Below, piece by piece: positions 1 to 14,205 of a stretch of DNA of 64,000 nt. Source of the stretch: Halisarca cf. caerulea (Eukaryota > Porifera > Demospongiae > Chondrillida > Halisarcidae); NCBI GenBank assembly GCA_963170055.1, contig CAUJGJ010000030.1, forward strand, positions 1 through 64,000. The letters are read 5' to 3'. Position 1 is the first letter of the stretch. Each line of letters starts with the position of its first letter. A program made the position numbers and the translations under genes. The notes under the pieces were generated by a model, which made no database searches, was not told the DNA's origin, and saw nothing but the letters and a program-made list of their open reading frames with translations.

Positions 1-3000
1 AGCTGTAATTTGACTTAAATGAAAGTTACTAAGTTCGCTTTTTAAGATATTTGCAACTTTGGAAATTTTATTCTTAAGATAAAATTAAAATTAGCAACGT
101 TAACATTTTGAAGAGACATTTGAATACTTGTTTAAGCTGTAATTTGACTTAAATGAAAGTTACTAAGTTCGCTTTTTAAGATATTTGCAACTTTGGAAAT
201 TTTATTCTTAAGATAAAATTAAAATTAGCAACGTTAACATTTTGAAGAGACATTTGAATACTTGTTTAAGCTGTAATTTGACTTAAATGAAAGTTACTAA
301 GTTCGCTTTTTAAGATATTTGCAACTTTGGAAATTTTATTCTTGAGATAAAATTAAAATTAGCAACGTTAACATTTTGAAGAGACATTTGAATACTTGTT
401 TAAGCTGTAATTTGACTTAAATGAAAGTTACTAAGTTCGCTTTTTAAGATATTTGCAACTTTGGAAATTTTACTCTTAAGATAAAATTAAAATTAGCAAC
501 GTTAACATTTTGAAGAGACATTTGAATACATGTTTTAGCTGTAATTTGACTTAAATGAAAGTTACTAAGTTCGCATTTTAAGATATTTGCAACTTTGGAA
601 ATTTTATTCTTAAGATAAAATTAAAATTAGCAACGTTAACATTTTGAAGAGACATTTGAATACTTGTTTAAGCTGTAATTTGACTTAAATGAAAGTTACT
701 AAGTTCGCTTTTTAAGATATTTGCAACTTTGGAAATTTTATTCTTAAGATAAAATTAAAATTAGCAACGTTAACATTTTGAAGAGACATTTGAATACTTG
801 TTTAAGCTGTAATTTGACTTAAATGAAAGTTACTAAGTTCGCTTTTTAAGATATTTGCAACTTTGGAAATTTTATTCTTGAGATAAAATTAAAATTAGCA
901 ACGTTAACATTTTGAAGAGACATTTGAATACATGTTTTAGCTGTAATTTGACTTAAATGAAAGTTACTAAGTTCGCATTTTAAGATATTTGCAACTTTGG
1001 AAATTTTATTCTTAAGATAAAATTAAAATTAGCAACGTTAACATTTTGAAGAGACATTTGAATACTTGTTTTAGCTGTAATTTGACTTAAATGAAAGTTA
1101 CTAAGTTCGATTTTTAAGATATTTGCAACTTTGGAAATTTTATTCTTAAGATAAAATTAAAATTAGCAACGTTAACATTTTGAAGAGACATTTGAATACT
1201 TGTTTAAGCTGTAATTTGACTTAAATGAAAGTTACTAAGTTCGCTTTTTAAGATATTTGCAACTTTGGAAATTTTATTCTTGAGATAAAATTAAAATTAG
1301 CAACGTTAACATTTTGAAGAGACATTTGAATACATGTTTTAGCTGTAATTTGACTTAAATGAAAGTTACTAAGTTCGCATTTTAAGATATTTGCAACTTT
1401 GGAAATTTTATTCTTAAGATAAAATTAAAATTAGCAACGTTAACATTTTGAAGAGACATTTGAATACTTGTTTTAGCTGTAATTTGACTTAAATGAAAGT
1501 TACTAAGTTCGATTTTTAAGATATTTGCAACTTTGGAAATTTTATTCTTAAGATAAAATTAAAATTAGCAACGTTAACATTTTGAAGAGACATTTGAATA
1601 CTTGTTTAAGCTGTAATTTGACTTAAATGAAAGTTACTAAGTTCGCATTTTAAGATATTTGCAACTTTGGAAATTTTATTCTTAAGATAAAATTAAAATT
1701 AGCAACGTTAACATTTTGAAGAGACATTTGAATACTTGTTTAAGCTGTAATTTGACTTAAATGAAAGTTACTAAGTTCGCATTTTAAGATATTTGCAACT
1801 TTGGAAATTTTATTCTTAAGATAAAATTAAAATTAGCAACGTTAACATTTTGAAGAGACATTTGAATACTTGTTTAAGCTGTAATTTGACTTAAATGAAA
1901 GTTACTAAGTTCGCTTTTTAAGATATTTGCAACTTTGGAAATCTTATTCTTAAGATAAAATTAAAATTAGCAACGTTAACATTTTGAAGAGACATTTGAA
2001 TACTTGTTTAAGCTGTAATTTGACTTAAATGAAAGTTACTAAGTTCGCATTTTAAGATATTTGCAACTTTGGAAATTTTATTCTTAAGATAAAATTAAAA
2101 TTAGCAACGTTAACATTTTGAAGAGACATTTGAATACTTGTTTAAGCTGTAATTTGACTTAAATGAAAGTTACTAAGTTCGCATTTTAAGATATTTGCAA
2201 CTTTGGAAATTTTATTCTTAAGATAAAATTAAAATTAGCAACGTTAACATTTTGAAGAGACATTTGAATACTTGTTTAAGCTGTAATTTGACTTAAATGA
2301 AAGTTACTAAGTTCGCATTTTAAGATATTTGCAACTTTGGAAATTTTATTCTTAAGATAAAATTAAAATTAGCAACGTTAACATTTTGAAGAGACATTTG
2401 AATACTTGTTTAAGCTGTAATTTGACTTAAATGAAAGTTACTAAGTTCGCATTTTAAGATATTTGCAACTTTGGAAATTTTATTCTTAAGATAAAATTAA
2501 AATTAGCAACGTTAACATTTTGAAGAGACATTTGAATACTTGTTTAAGCTGTAATTTGACTTAAATGAAAGTTACTAAGTTCGCTTTTTAAGATATTTGC
2601 AACTTTGGAAATCTTATTCTTAAGATAAAATTAAAATTAGCAACGTTAACATTTTGAAGAGACATTTGAATACTTGTTTAAGCTGTAATTTGACTTAAAT
2701 GAAAGTTACTAAGTTCGCATTTTAAGATATTTGCAACTTTGGAAATTTTATTCTTAAGATAAAATTAAAATTAGCAACGTTAACATTTTGAAGAGACATT
2801 TGAATACTTGTTTAAGCTGTAATTTGACTTAAATGAAAGTTACTAAGTTCGCATTTTAAGATATTTGCAACTTTGGAAATTTTATTCTTAAGATAAAATT
2901 AAAATTAGCAACGTTAACATTTTGAAGAGACATTTGAATACTTGTTTAAGCTGTAATTTGACTTAAATGAAAGTTACTAAGTTCGCTTTTTAAGATATTT

Positions 3001-4822
3001 GCAACTTTGGAAATTTTATTCTTAAGATAAAATTAAAATTAGCAACGTTAACATTTTGAAGAGACATTTGAATACTTGTTTAAGCTGTAATTTGACTTAA
3101 ATGAAAGTTACTAAGTTCGCATTTTAAGATATTTGCAACTTTGGAAATTTTATTCTTAAGATAAAATTAAAATTAGCAACGTTAACATTTTGAAGAGACA
3201 TTTGAATACTTGTTTTAGCTGTAATTTGACTTAAATGAAAGTTACTAAGTTCGCTTTTTAAGATATTTGCAACTTTGGAAATTTTATTCTTAAGATAAAA
3301 TTAAAATTAGCAACGTTAACATTTTGAAGAGACATTTGAATACTTGTTTAAGCTGTAATTTGACTTAAATGAAAGTTACTAAGTTCGCTTTTTAAGATAT
3401 TTGCAACTTTGGAAATTTTATTCTTAAGATAAAATTAAAATTAGCAACGTTAACATTTTGAAGAGACATTTGAATACTTGTTTAAGCTGTAATTTGACTT
3501 AAATGAAAGTTACTAAGTTCGCTTTTTAAGATATTTGCAACTTTGGAAATTTTATTCTTGAGATAAAATTAAAATTAGCAACGTTAACATTTTGAAGAGA
3601 CATTTGAATACTTGTTTAAGCTGTAATTTGACTTAAATGAAAGTTACTAAGTTCGCTTTTTAAGATATTTGCAACTTTGGAAATTTTACTCTTAAGATAA
3701 AATTAAAATTAGCAACGTTAACATTTTGAAGAGACATTTGAATACATGTTTTAGCTGTAATTTGACTTAAATGAAAGTTACTAAGTTCGCATTTTAAGAT
3801 ATTTGCAACTTTGGAAATTTTATTCTTAAGATAAAATTAAAATTAGCAACGTTAACATTTTGAAGAGACATTTGAATACTTGTTTAAGCTGTAATTTGAC
3901 TTAAATGAAAGTTACTAAGTTCGCTTTTTAAGATATTTGCAACTTTGGAAATTTTATTCTTAAGATAAAATTAAAATTAGCAACGTTAACATTTTGAAGA
4001 GACATTTGAATACTTGTTTAAGCTGTAATTTGACTTAAATGAAAGTTACTAAGTTCGCTTTTTAAGATATTTGCAACTTTGGAAATTTTATTCTTGAGAT
4101 AAAATTAAAATTAGCAACGTTAACATTTTGAAGAGACATTTGAATACATGTTTTAGCTGTAATTTGACTTAAATGAAAGTTACTAAGTTCGCATTTTAAG
4201 ATATTTGCAACTTTGGAAATTTTATTCTTAAGATAAAATTAAAATTAGCAACGTTAACATTTTGAAGAGACATTTGAATACTTGTTTTAGCTGTAATTTG
4301 ACTTAAATGAAAGTTACTAAGTTCGATTTTTAAGATATTTGCAACTTTGGAAATTTTATTCTTAAGATAAAATTAAAATTAGCAACGTTAACATTTTGAA
4401 GAGACATTTGAATACTTGTTTAAGCTGTAATTTGACTTAAATGAAAGTTACTAAGTTCGCTTTTTAAGATATTTGCAACTTTGGAAATTTTATTCTTGAG
4501 ATAAAATTAAAATTAGCAACGTTAACATTTTGAAGAGACATTTGAATACATGTTTTAGCTGTAATTTGACTTAAATGAAAGTTACTAAGTTCGCATTTTA
4601 AGATATTTGCAACTTTGGAAATTTTATTCTTAAGATAAAATTAAAATTAGCAACGTTAACATTTTGAAGAGACATTTGAATACTTGTTTTAGCTGTAATT
4701 TGACTTAAATGAAAGTTACTAAGTTCGATTTTTAAGATATTTGCAACTTTGGAAATTTTATTCTTAAGATAAAATTAAAATTAGCAACGTTAACATTTTG
4801 AAGAGACATTTGAATACTTGTT
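1..4822 (+). repeat. 24-monomer (3,216-bp) higher-order repeat in the satellite
   Basis: Rare variants recur at exactly 3,216 bp (24 x 134). These are the C in ttttactcttaag at 473 and 3,689, and the A of gttcgattttt at 1,110 and 4,326 and again at 1,512 and 4,728. About 12 monomers (1-1,606 and 3,217-4,822) correspond in order. Beyond them the match breaks: the unit after 1,610 has gcatttt, while that after 4,860 has gcttttt. Confidence 0.85.
1610..2950 (+). repeat. 5-monomer (670-bp) higher-order repeat
   Basis: The rare form ggaaatcttattc occurs with its C at 1,943 and again at 2,613. The spacing is 670 bp, or five monomers. The surrounding order of gcttttt and gcatttt monomers also matches. 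This is a short local duplication inside the 134-bp array. Confidence 0.75.
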
Positions 4823-5339
4823 TAAGCTGTAATTTGACTTAAATGAAAGTTACTAAGTTCGCTTTTTAAGATATTTGCAACTTTGGAAATTTTATTCTTA
4901 AGATAAAATTAAAATTAGCAACGTTAACATTTTGAAGAGACATTTGAATACTTGTTTAAGCTGTAATTTGACTTAAATGAAAGTTACTAAGTTCGCATTT
5001 TAAGATATTTGCAACTTTGGAAATTTTATTCTTAAGATAAAATTAAAATTAGCAACGTTAACATTTTGAAGAGACATTTGAATACTTGTTTAAGCTGTAA
5101 TTTGACTTAAATGAAAGTTACTAAGTTCGCTTTTTAAGATATTTGCAACTTTGGAAATTTTATTCTTAAGATAAAATTAAAATTAGCAACGTTAACATTT
5201 TGAAGAGACATTTGAATACTTGTTTAAGCTGTAATTTGACTTAAATGAAAGTTACTAAGTTCGCATTTTAAGATATTTGCAACTTTGGAAATTTTACTCT
5301 TAAGATAAAATTAAAATTAGCAACGTTAACATTTTGAAG

Positions 5340-8000
5340 AGACATTTGAATACTTGTTTTAGCTGTAATTTGACTTAAATGAAAGTTACTAAGTTCGCTT
5401 TTTAAGATATTTGCAACTTTGGAAATTTTATTCTTAAGATAAAATTAAAATTAGCAACGTTAACATTTTGAAGAGACATTTGAATACTTGTTTAAGCTGT
5501 AATTTGACTTAAATGAAAGTTACTAAGTTCGCTTTTTAAGATATTTGCAACTTTGGAAATTTTATTCTTAAGATAAAATTGAAATTAGCAACGTTAACAT
5601 TTTGAAGAGACATTTGAATACTTGTTTTAGCTGTAATTTGACTTAAATGAAAGTTACTAAGTTCGCTTTTTAAGATATTTGCAACTTTGGAAATTTTATT
5701 CTTAAGATAAAATTAAAATTAGCAACGTTAACATTTTGAAGAGACATTTGAATACTTGTTTAAGCTGTAATTTGACTTAAATGAAAGTTACTAAGTTCGC
5801 TTTTTAAGATATTTGCAACTTTGGAAATTTTATTCTTAAGATAAAATTAAAATTAGCAACGTTAACATTTTGAAGAGACATTTGAATACTTGTTTAAGCT
5901 GTAATTTGACTTAAATGAAAGTTACTAAGTTCGCTTTTTAAGATATTTGCAACTTTGGAAATTTTATTCTTAAGATAAAATTAAAATTAGCAACGTTAAC
6001 ATTTTGAAGAGACATTTGAATACTTGTTTAAGCTGTAATTTGACTTAAATGAAAGTTACTAAGTTCGCTTTTTAAGATATTTGCAACTTTGGAAATTTTA
6101 CTTTTAAGATAAAATTAAAATTAGCAACGTTAACATTTTGAAGAGACATTTGAATACATGTTTTAGCTGTAATTTGACTTAAATGAAAGTTACTAAGTTC
6201 TCTTTTTAAGATATTTGCAACTTTGGAAATTTTATTCTTAAGATAAAATTAAAATTAGCAACGTTAACATTTTGAAGAGACATTTGAATACTTGTTTAAG
6301 CTGTAATTTGACTTAAATGAAAGTTACTAAGTTCGCATTTTAAGATATTTGCAACTTTGGAAATTTTATTCTTAAGATAAAATTAAAATTAGCAACGTTA
6401 ACATTTTGAAGAGACATTTGAATACTTGTTTAAGCTGTAATTTGACTTAAATGAAAGTTACTAAGTTCGCTTTTTAAGATATTTGCAACTTTGGAAATTT
6501 TATTCTTAAGATAAAATTAAAATTAGCAACGTTAACATTTTGAAGAGACATTTGAATACTTGTTTAAGCTGTAATTTGACTTAAATGAAAGTTACTAAGT
6601 TCGCATTTTAAGATATTTGCAACTTTGGAAATTTTATTCTTAAGATAAAATTAAAATTAGCAACGTTAACATTTTGAAGAGACATTTGAATACTTGTTTT
6701 AGCTGTAATTTGACTTAAATGAAAGTTACTAAGTTCGCTTTTTAAGATATTTGCAACTTTGGAAATTTTATTCTTAAGATAAAATTAAAATTAGCAACGT
6801 TAACATTTTGAAGAGACATTTGAATACTTGTTTAAGCTGTAATTTGACTTAAATGAAAGTTACTAAGTTCGCTTTTTAAGATATTTGCAACTTTGGAAAT
6901 TTTATTCTTAAGATAAAATTGAAATTAGCAACGTTAACATTTTGAAGAAACATTTGAATACTTGTTTTAGCTGTAATTTGACTTAAATGAAAGTTACTAA
7001 GTTCGCTTTTTAAGATATTTGCAACTTTGGAAATTTTATTCTTAAGATAAAATTAAAATTAGCAACGTTAACATTTTGAAGAGACATTTGAATACTTGTT
7101 TAAGCTGTAATTTGACTTAAATGAAAGTTACTAAGTTCGCTTTTTAAGATATTTGCAACTTTGGAAATTTTATTCTTAAGATAAAATTAAAATTAGCAAC
7201 GTTAACATTTTGAAGAGACATTTGAATACTTGTTTAAGCTGTAATTTGACTTAAATGAAAGTTACTAAGTTCGCTTTTTAAGATATTTGCAACTTTGGAA
7301 ATTTTATTCTTAAGATAAAATTAAAATTAGCAACGTTAACATTTTGAAGAGACATTTGAATACTTGTTTAAGCTGTAATTTGACTTAAATGAAAGTTACT
7401 AAGTTCGCTTTTTAAGATATTTGCAACTTTGGAAATTTTACTCTTAAGATAAAATTAAAATTAGCAACGTTAACATTTTGAAGAGACATTTGAATACATG
7501 TTTTAGCTGTAATTTGACTTAAATGAAAGTTACTAAGTTCTCTTTTTAAGATATTTGCAACTTTGGAAATTTTATTCTTAAGATAAAATTAAAATTAGCA
7601 ACGTTAACATTTTGAAGAGACATTTGAATACTTGTTTAAGCTGTAATTTGACTTAAATGAAAGTTACTAAGTTCGCATTTTAAGATATTTGCAACTTTGG
7701 AAATTTTATTCTTAAGATAAAATTAAAATTAGCAACGTTAACATTTTGAAGAGACATTTGAATACTTGTTTAAGCTGTAATTTGACTTAAATGAAAGTTA
7801 CTAAGTTCGCATTTTAAGATATTTGCAACTTTGGAAATTTTATTCTTAAGATAAAATTAAAATTAGCAACGTTAACATTTTGAAGAGACATTTGAATACT
7901 TGTTTTAGCTGTAATTTGACTTAAATGAAAGTTACTAAGTTCGCTTTTAAAGATATTTGCAACTTTGGAAATTTTATTCTTAAGATAAAATTAAAATTAG
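5340..8000 (+). repeat. 10-monomer (1,340-bp) higher-order repeat
   Basis: Three independent rare variants repeat at 1,340 bp (10 x 134). They are aaaattgaaattagc (G at 5,581 and 6,921), gttctcttttt (T at 6,201 and 7,541) and the C replacing T in the ttttatt tract (6,101 and 7,441). Small private differences between the copies (for example gaagaaacattt near 6,950) show mutation after duplication. Confidence 0.85.
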
Positions 8001-8189
8001 CAACGTTAACATTTTGAAGAGACATTTGAATACTTGTTTAAGCTGTAATTTGACTTAAATGAAAGTTACTAAGTTCGCTTTTTAAGATATTTGCAACTTT
8101 GGAAATTTTATTCTTAAGATAAAATTAAAATTAACAACGTTAACATTTTGAAGAGACATTTGAATACTTGTTTAAGCTGTAATTTGACT

Positions 8190-9290
8190 TAAATGAAAGT
8201 TACTAAGTTCGCATTTTAAGATATTTGCAACTTTGGAAATTTTATTCTTAAGATAAAATTAAAATTAGCAACGTTAACATTTTGAAGAGACATTTGAATA
8301 CTTGTTTAAGCTGTAATTTGACTTAAATGAAAGTTACTAAGTTCGCTTTTGAAGATATTTGCAACTTTGGAAATTTTATTCTTAAGATAAAATTAAAATT
8401 AGCAACGTTAACATTTTGAAGAGACATTTGAATACTTGTTTTAGCTGTAATTTGACTTAAATGAAAGTTACTAAGTTCGCATTTTAAGATATTTGCAACT
8501 TTGGAAATTTTATTCTTAAGATAAAATTAAAATTAGCAACGTTAACATTTTGAAGAGACATTTGAATACTTGTTTAAGCTGTAATTTGACTTAAATGAAA
8601 GTTACTAAGTTCGCTTTTGAAGATATTTGCAACTTTGGAAATTTCATTCTTAAGATAAAATTAAAATTAGCAACGTTAACATTTTGAAGAGACATTTGAA
8701 TACTTGTTTAAGCTGTAATTTGACTTAAATGAAAGTTACTAAGTTCGCATTTTAAGATATTTGCAACTTTGGAAATTTTATTCTTAAGATAAAATTAAAA
8801 TTAGCAACGTTAACATTTTGAAGAGACATTTGAATACTTGTTTAAGCTGTAATTTGACTTAAATGAAAGTTACTAAGTTCGCTTTTGAAGATATTTGCAA
8901 CTTTGGAAATTTTATTCTTAAGATAAAATTAAAATTAGCAACGTTAACATTTTGAAGAGACATTTGAATACTTGTTTTAGCTGTAATTTGACTTAAATGA
9001 AAGTTACTAAGTTCGCATTTTAAGATATTTGCAACTTTGGAAATTTTATTCTTAAGATAAAATTAAAATTAGCAACGTTAACATTTTGAAGAGACATTTG
9101 AATACTTGTTTAAGCTGTAATTTGACTTAAATGAAAGTTACTAAGTTCGCTTTTGAAGATATTTGCAACTTTGGAAATTTCATTCTTAAGATAAAGATAA
9201 AATTAGCAACGTTAACATTTTGAAGAGACATTTGAATACTTGTTTAAGCTGTAATTTGACTTAAATGAAAGTTACTAAGTTCGCATTTTA
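8190..9290 (+). repeat. 2-monomer and 4-monomer higher-order repeats
   Basis: The variant gcttttgaag appears at every second monomer (G at 8,351, 8,619, 8,887 and 9,155; 268-bp steps). The linked variant atttcattctt recurs every fourth (C at 8,645 and 9,181; 536 bp). Two scales of duplication are therefore superimposed. A small deletion variant (aagataaagataaaattag) begins near 9,190. Confidence 0.85.
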
Positions 9291-10559
9291 AGATATTTGC
9301 AACTTTGGAAATTTTATTCTTAAGATAAAATTAAAATTAGCAACGTTAACATTTTGAAGAGACATTTGAATACTTGTTTTAGCTGTAATTTGACTTAAAT
9401 GAAAGTTACTAAGTTCGCTTTTTAAGATATTTGCAACTTTGGATATTTTATTCTTAAGATAAAATTAAAATTAGCAACGTTAACATTTTGAAGAGACATT
9501 TGAATACTTGTTTTAGCTGTAATTTGACTTAAATGAAAGTTACTAAGTTCGCTTTTTAAGATATTTGCAACTTTGGAAATTTTATTCTTAAGATAAAATT
9601 AAAATTAGCAACGTTAACATTTTGAAGAGACATTTGAATACTTGTTTAAGCTGTAATTTGACCTAAATGAAAGTTACTAAGTTCGCTTTTTAAGATATTT
9701 GCAACTTTGGAAATTTTATTCTTAAGATAAAATTAAAATTAGCAACGTTAACATTTTGAAGAGACATTTGAATACTTGTTTAAGCTGTAATTTGACTTAA
9801 ATGAAAGTTACTAAGTTCCCTTTTTAAGATATTTGCAACTTTGGAAATTTTATTCTTAAGATAAAATTAAAATTAGCAACGTTAACATTTTGAAGAGACA
9901 TTTGAATACTTGTTTTAGCTGTAATTTGACCTAAATGAAAGTTACTAAGTTCGCTTTTGAAGATATTTGCAACTTTGGAAATTTTATTCTTAAGATAAAA
10001 TTAAAATTAGCAACGTTAACATTTTGAAGAGACATTTGAATACTTGTTTAAGCTGTAATTTGACTTAAATGAAAGTTACTAAGTTCGCTTTTTAAGATAT
10101 TTGCAACTTTGGAAATTTTATTCTTAAGATAAAATTAAAATTAGCAACGTTAACATTTTGAAGAGACATTTGAATACTTGTTTAAGCTGTAATTTGACTT
10201 AAATGAAAGTTACTAAGTTCTCTTTTTAAGATATTTGCAACTTTGGAAATTTTATTCTTAAGATAAAATTAAAATTAGCAACGTTAACATTTTGAAGAGA
10301 CATTTGAATACTTGTTTAAGCTGTAATTTGACTTAAATGAAAGTTACTAAGTTCGCATTTTAAGATATTTGCAACTTTGGAAATTTTATTCTTAAGATAA
10401 AATTAAAATTAGCAACGTTAACATTTTGAAGAGACATTTGAATACTTGTTTTAGCTGTAATTTGACTTAAATGAAAGTTACTAAGTTCGCTTTTTAAGAT
10501 ATTTGCAACTTTGGAAATTTTATTCTTAAGATAAAATTAAAATTAGCAACGTTAACATT

Positions 10560-13330
10560 TTGAAGAGACATTTGAATACTTGTTTTAGCTGTAATTTGAC
10601 TTAAATGAAAGTTACTAAGTTCTCTTTTTAAGATATTTGCAACTTTGGAAATTTTATTCTTAAGATAAAGATAAAATTAGCAACGTTAACATTTTGAAGA
10701 GACATTTGAATACTTGTTTTAGCTGTAATTTGACTTAAATGAAAGTTACTAAGTTCGCTTTTTAAGATATTTGCAACTTTGGAAATTTTATTCTTAAGAT
10801 AAAATTAAAATTAGCAACGTTAACATTTTGAAGAGACATTTGAATACTTGTTTAAGCTGTAATTTGACGTAAATGAAAGTTACTAAGTTCGCTTTTTAAG
10901 ATATTTGCAACTTTGGAAATTTTATTCTTAAGATAAAATTAAAATTAGCAACGTTAACATTTTGAAGAGACATTTGAATACTTATTTTAGCTGTAATTTG
11001 ACCTAAATGAAAGTTACTAAGTTCGCTTTTTAAGATATTTGCAACTTTGGAAATTTTATTCTTAAGATAAAATTAAAATTAGCAACGTTAACATTTTGAA
11101 GAGACATTTGAATACTTGTTTTAGCTGTAATTTGACCTAAATGAAAGTTACTAAGTTCGCTTTTTAAGATATTTGCAACTTTGGAAATTTTATTCTTAAG
11201 ATAAAATTAAAATTAGCAACGTTAACATTTTGAAGAGACATTTGAATACTTGTTTAAGCTGTAATTTGACTTAAATGAAAGTTACTAAGTTCGCTTTTTA
11301 AGATATTTGCAACTTTGGAAATTTTATTCTTAAGATAAAATTAAAATTAGCAACGTTAACATTTTGAAGAGACATTTGAATACTTGTTTAAGCTGTAATT
11401 TGACTTAAATGAAAGTTACTAAGTTCGCTTTTTAAGATATTTGCAACTTTGGAAATTTTATTCTTAAGATAAAATTAAAATTAGCAACGTTAACATTTTG
11501 AAGAGACATTTGAATACTTGTTTAAGCTGTAATTTGACCTAAATGAAAGTTACAAAGTTCGCTTTTTAAGATATTTGCAACTTTGGAAATTTTATTCTTA
11601 AGATAAAATTTAAATTAGCAACGTTAACATTTTGAAGAGACATTTGAATACTTGTTTAAGCTGTAATTTGACCTAAATGAAAGTTACAAAGTTCGCTTTT
11701 TAAGATATTTGCAACTTTGGAAATTTTATTCTTAAGATAAAATTAAAATTAGCAACGTTAACATTTTGAAGAGACATTTGAATACTTGTTTAAGCTTTAA
11801 TTTGACCTAAATGAAAGTTACTAAGTTCGCTTTTTAAGATATTTGCAACTTTGGAAATTTTATTCTTAAGATAAAATTAAAATTAGCAACGTTAACATTT
11901 TGAAGAGACATTTGAATACTTGTTTTAGCTGTAATTTGACTTAAATGAAAGTTACTAAGTTCGCTTTTTAAGATATTTGCAACTTTGGAAATTTTATTCT
12001 TAAGATAAAATTAAAATTAGCAACGTTAACATTTTGAAGAGACATTTGAATACTTGTTTTAGCTGTAATTTGACTTAAATGAAAGTTACTAAGTTCTCTT
12101 TTTAAGATATTTGCAACTTTGGAAATTTTATTCTTAAGATAAAGATAAAATTAGCAACGTTAACATTTTGAAGAGACATTTGAATACTTGTTTTAGCTGT
12201 AATTTGACTTAAATGAAAGTTACTAAGTTCGCTTTTTAAGATATTTGCAACTTTGGAAATTTTATTCTTAAGATAAAATTAAAATTAGCAACGTTAACAT
12301 TTTGAAGAGACATTTGAATACTTGTTTAAGCTGTAATTTGACGTAAATGAAAGTTACTAAGTTCGCTTTTTAAGATATTTGCAACTTTGGAAATTTTATT
12401 CTTAAGATAAAATTAAAATTAGCAACGTTAACATTTTGAAGAGACATTTGAATACTTATTTTAGCTGTAATTTGACCTAAATGAAAGTTACTAAGTTCGC
12501 TTTTTAAGATATTTGCAACTTTGGAAATTTTATTCTTAAGATAAAATTAAAATTAGCAACGTTAACATTTTGAAGAGACATTTGAATACTTGTTTTAGCT
12601 GTAATTTGACCTAAATGAAAGTTACTAAGTTCGCTTTTTAAGATATTTGCAACTTTGGAAATTTTATTCTTAAGATAAAATTAAAATTAGCAACGTTAAC
12701 ATTTTGAAGAGACATTTGAATACTTGTTTAAGCTGTAATTTGACTTAAATGAAAGTTACTAAGTTCGCTTTTTAAGATATTTGCAACTTTGGAAATTTTA
12801 TTCTTAAGATAAAATTAAAATTAGCAACGTTAACATTTTGAAGAGACATTTGAATACTTGTTTAAGCTGTAATTTGACTTAAATGAAAGTTACTAAGTTC
12901 GCTTTTTAAGATATTTGCAACTTTGGAAATTTTATTCTTAAGATAAAATTAAAATTAGCAACGTTAACATTTTGAAGAGACATTTGAATACTTGTTTAAG
13001 CTGTAATTTGACCTAAATGAAAGTTACAAAGTTCGCTTTTTAAGATATTTGCAACTTTGGAAATTTTATTCTTAAGATAAAATTTAAATTAGCAACGTTA
13101 ACATTTTGAAGAGACATTTGAATACTTGTTTAAGCTGTAATTTGACCTAAATGAAAGTTACAAAGTTCGCTTTTTAAGATATTTGCAACTTTGGAAATTT
13201 TATTCTTAAGATAAAATTAAAATTAGCAACGTTAACATTTTGAAGAGACATTTGAATACTTGTTTAAGCTTTAATTTGACCTAAATGAAAGTTACTAAGT
13301 TCGCTTTTTAAGATATTTGCAACTTTGGAA
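10560..13330 (+). repeat. 11-monomer (1,474-bp) higher-order repeat
   Basis: At least four rare variants recur at exactly 1,474 bp (11 x 134). They are the aagataaagataaaat deletion form (10,664 and 12,138), tttgacgtaa (G at 10,869 and 12,343), cttattttagc (10,981 and 12,455) and tacaaagttc (11,551 and 13,025). The two 11-monomer blocks look essentially identical, so this is one of the youngest duplications in the array. Confidence 0.9.
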
Positions 13331-14205
13331 ATTTTATTCTTAAGATAAAATTAAAATTAGCAACGTTAACATTTTGAAGAGACATTTGAATACTTGTTTA
13401 AGCTGTAATTTGACCTAAATGAAAGTTACTAAGTTCGCTTTTTAAGATATTTGCAACTTTGGAAATTTTATTCTTAAGATAAAATTAAAATTAGCAACGT
13501 TAACATTTTGAAGAGACATTTGAATACTTGTTTAAGCTGTAATTTGACTTAAATGAAAGTTACTAAGTTCGCTTTTTAAGATATTTGCAACTTTGGAAAT
13601 TTTATTCTTAAGATAAAATTAAAATTAGCAACGTTAACATTTTGAAGAGACATTTGAATACTTGTTTAAGCTGTAATTTGACCTAAATGAAAGTTACTAA
13701 GTTCGCTTTTTAAGATATTTGCAACTTTGGAAATTTTATTCTTAAGATAAAATTAAAATTAGCAACGTTAACATTTTGAAGAGACATTTGAATACTTGTT
13801 TAAGCTGTAATTTGACTTAAATGAAAGTTACTAAGTTCGCTTTTTAAGATATTTGCAACTTTGGAAATTTTATTCTTAAGATAAAATTAAAATTAGCAAC
13901 GTTAACATTTTGAAGAGACATTTGAATACTTGTTTAAGCTGTAATTTGACCTAAATGAAAGTTACTAAGTTCTCTTTTTAAGATATTTGCAACTTTGGAA
14001 ATTTTATTCTTAAGATAAAATTAAAATTTGCAACGTTAACATTTTGAAGAGACATTTGAATACTTGTTTAAGCTGTAATTTGACTTAAATGAAAGTTACT
14101 AAGTTCGCTTTTTAAGATATTTGCAACTTTGGAAATTTTATTCTTAAGATAAAATTAAAATTAGCAACGTTAACATTTTGAAGAGACATTTGAATACTTT
14201 TTAAA

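Larger units (their letters stand above)
1..14205 (+). repeat. 134-bp satellite array, about 106 copies
   Basis: A head-to-tail array with an exact 134-bp period: the phrase agctgtaatttgactt recurs at 1, 135, 269 and so on. Monomers are AT-rich and almost identical. They differ mainly at a few recurrent sites: gttcgcttttt, gttcgcatttt, gttcgattttt or gttctcttttt, and the junction tgtttaagc versus tgttttagc. No believable coding frame runs through it. The high identity implies recent homogenisation, as in centromeric or heterochromatic satellites. The right edge decays: the last unit (about 14,200-14,300) is visibly diverged and grades into the next repeat. The array runs off the left edge, so its true length is unknown. 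Confidence 0.98.

Noticed and set aside
1..14205. CRISPR-like array
   Set aside because: The repeat has no spacers: the entire 134-bp unit is conserved, and the context is animal DNA.
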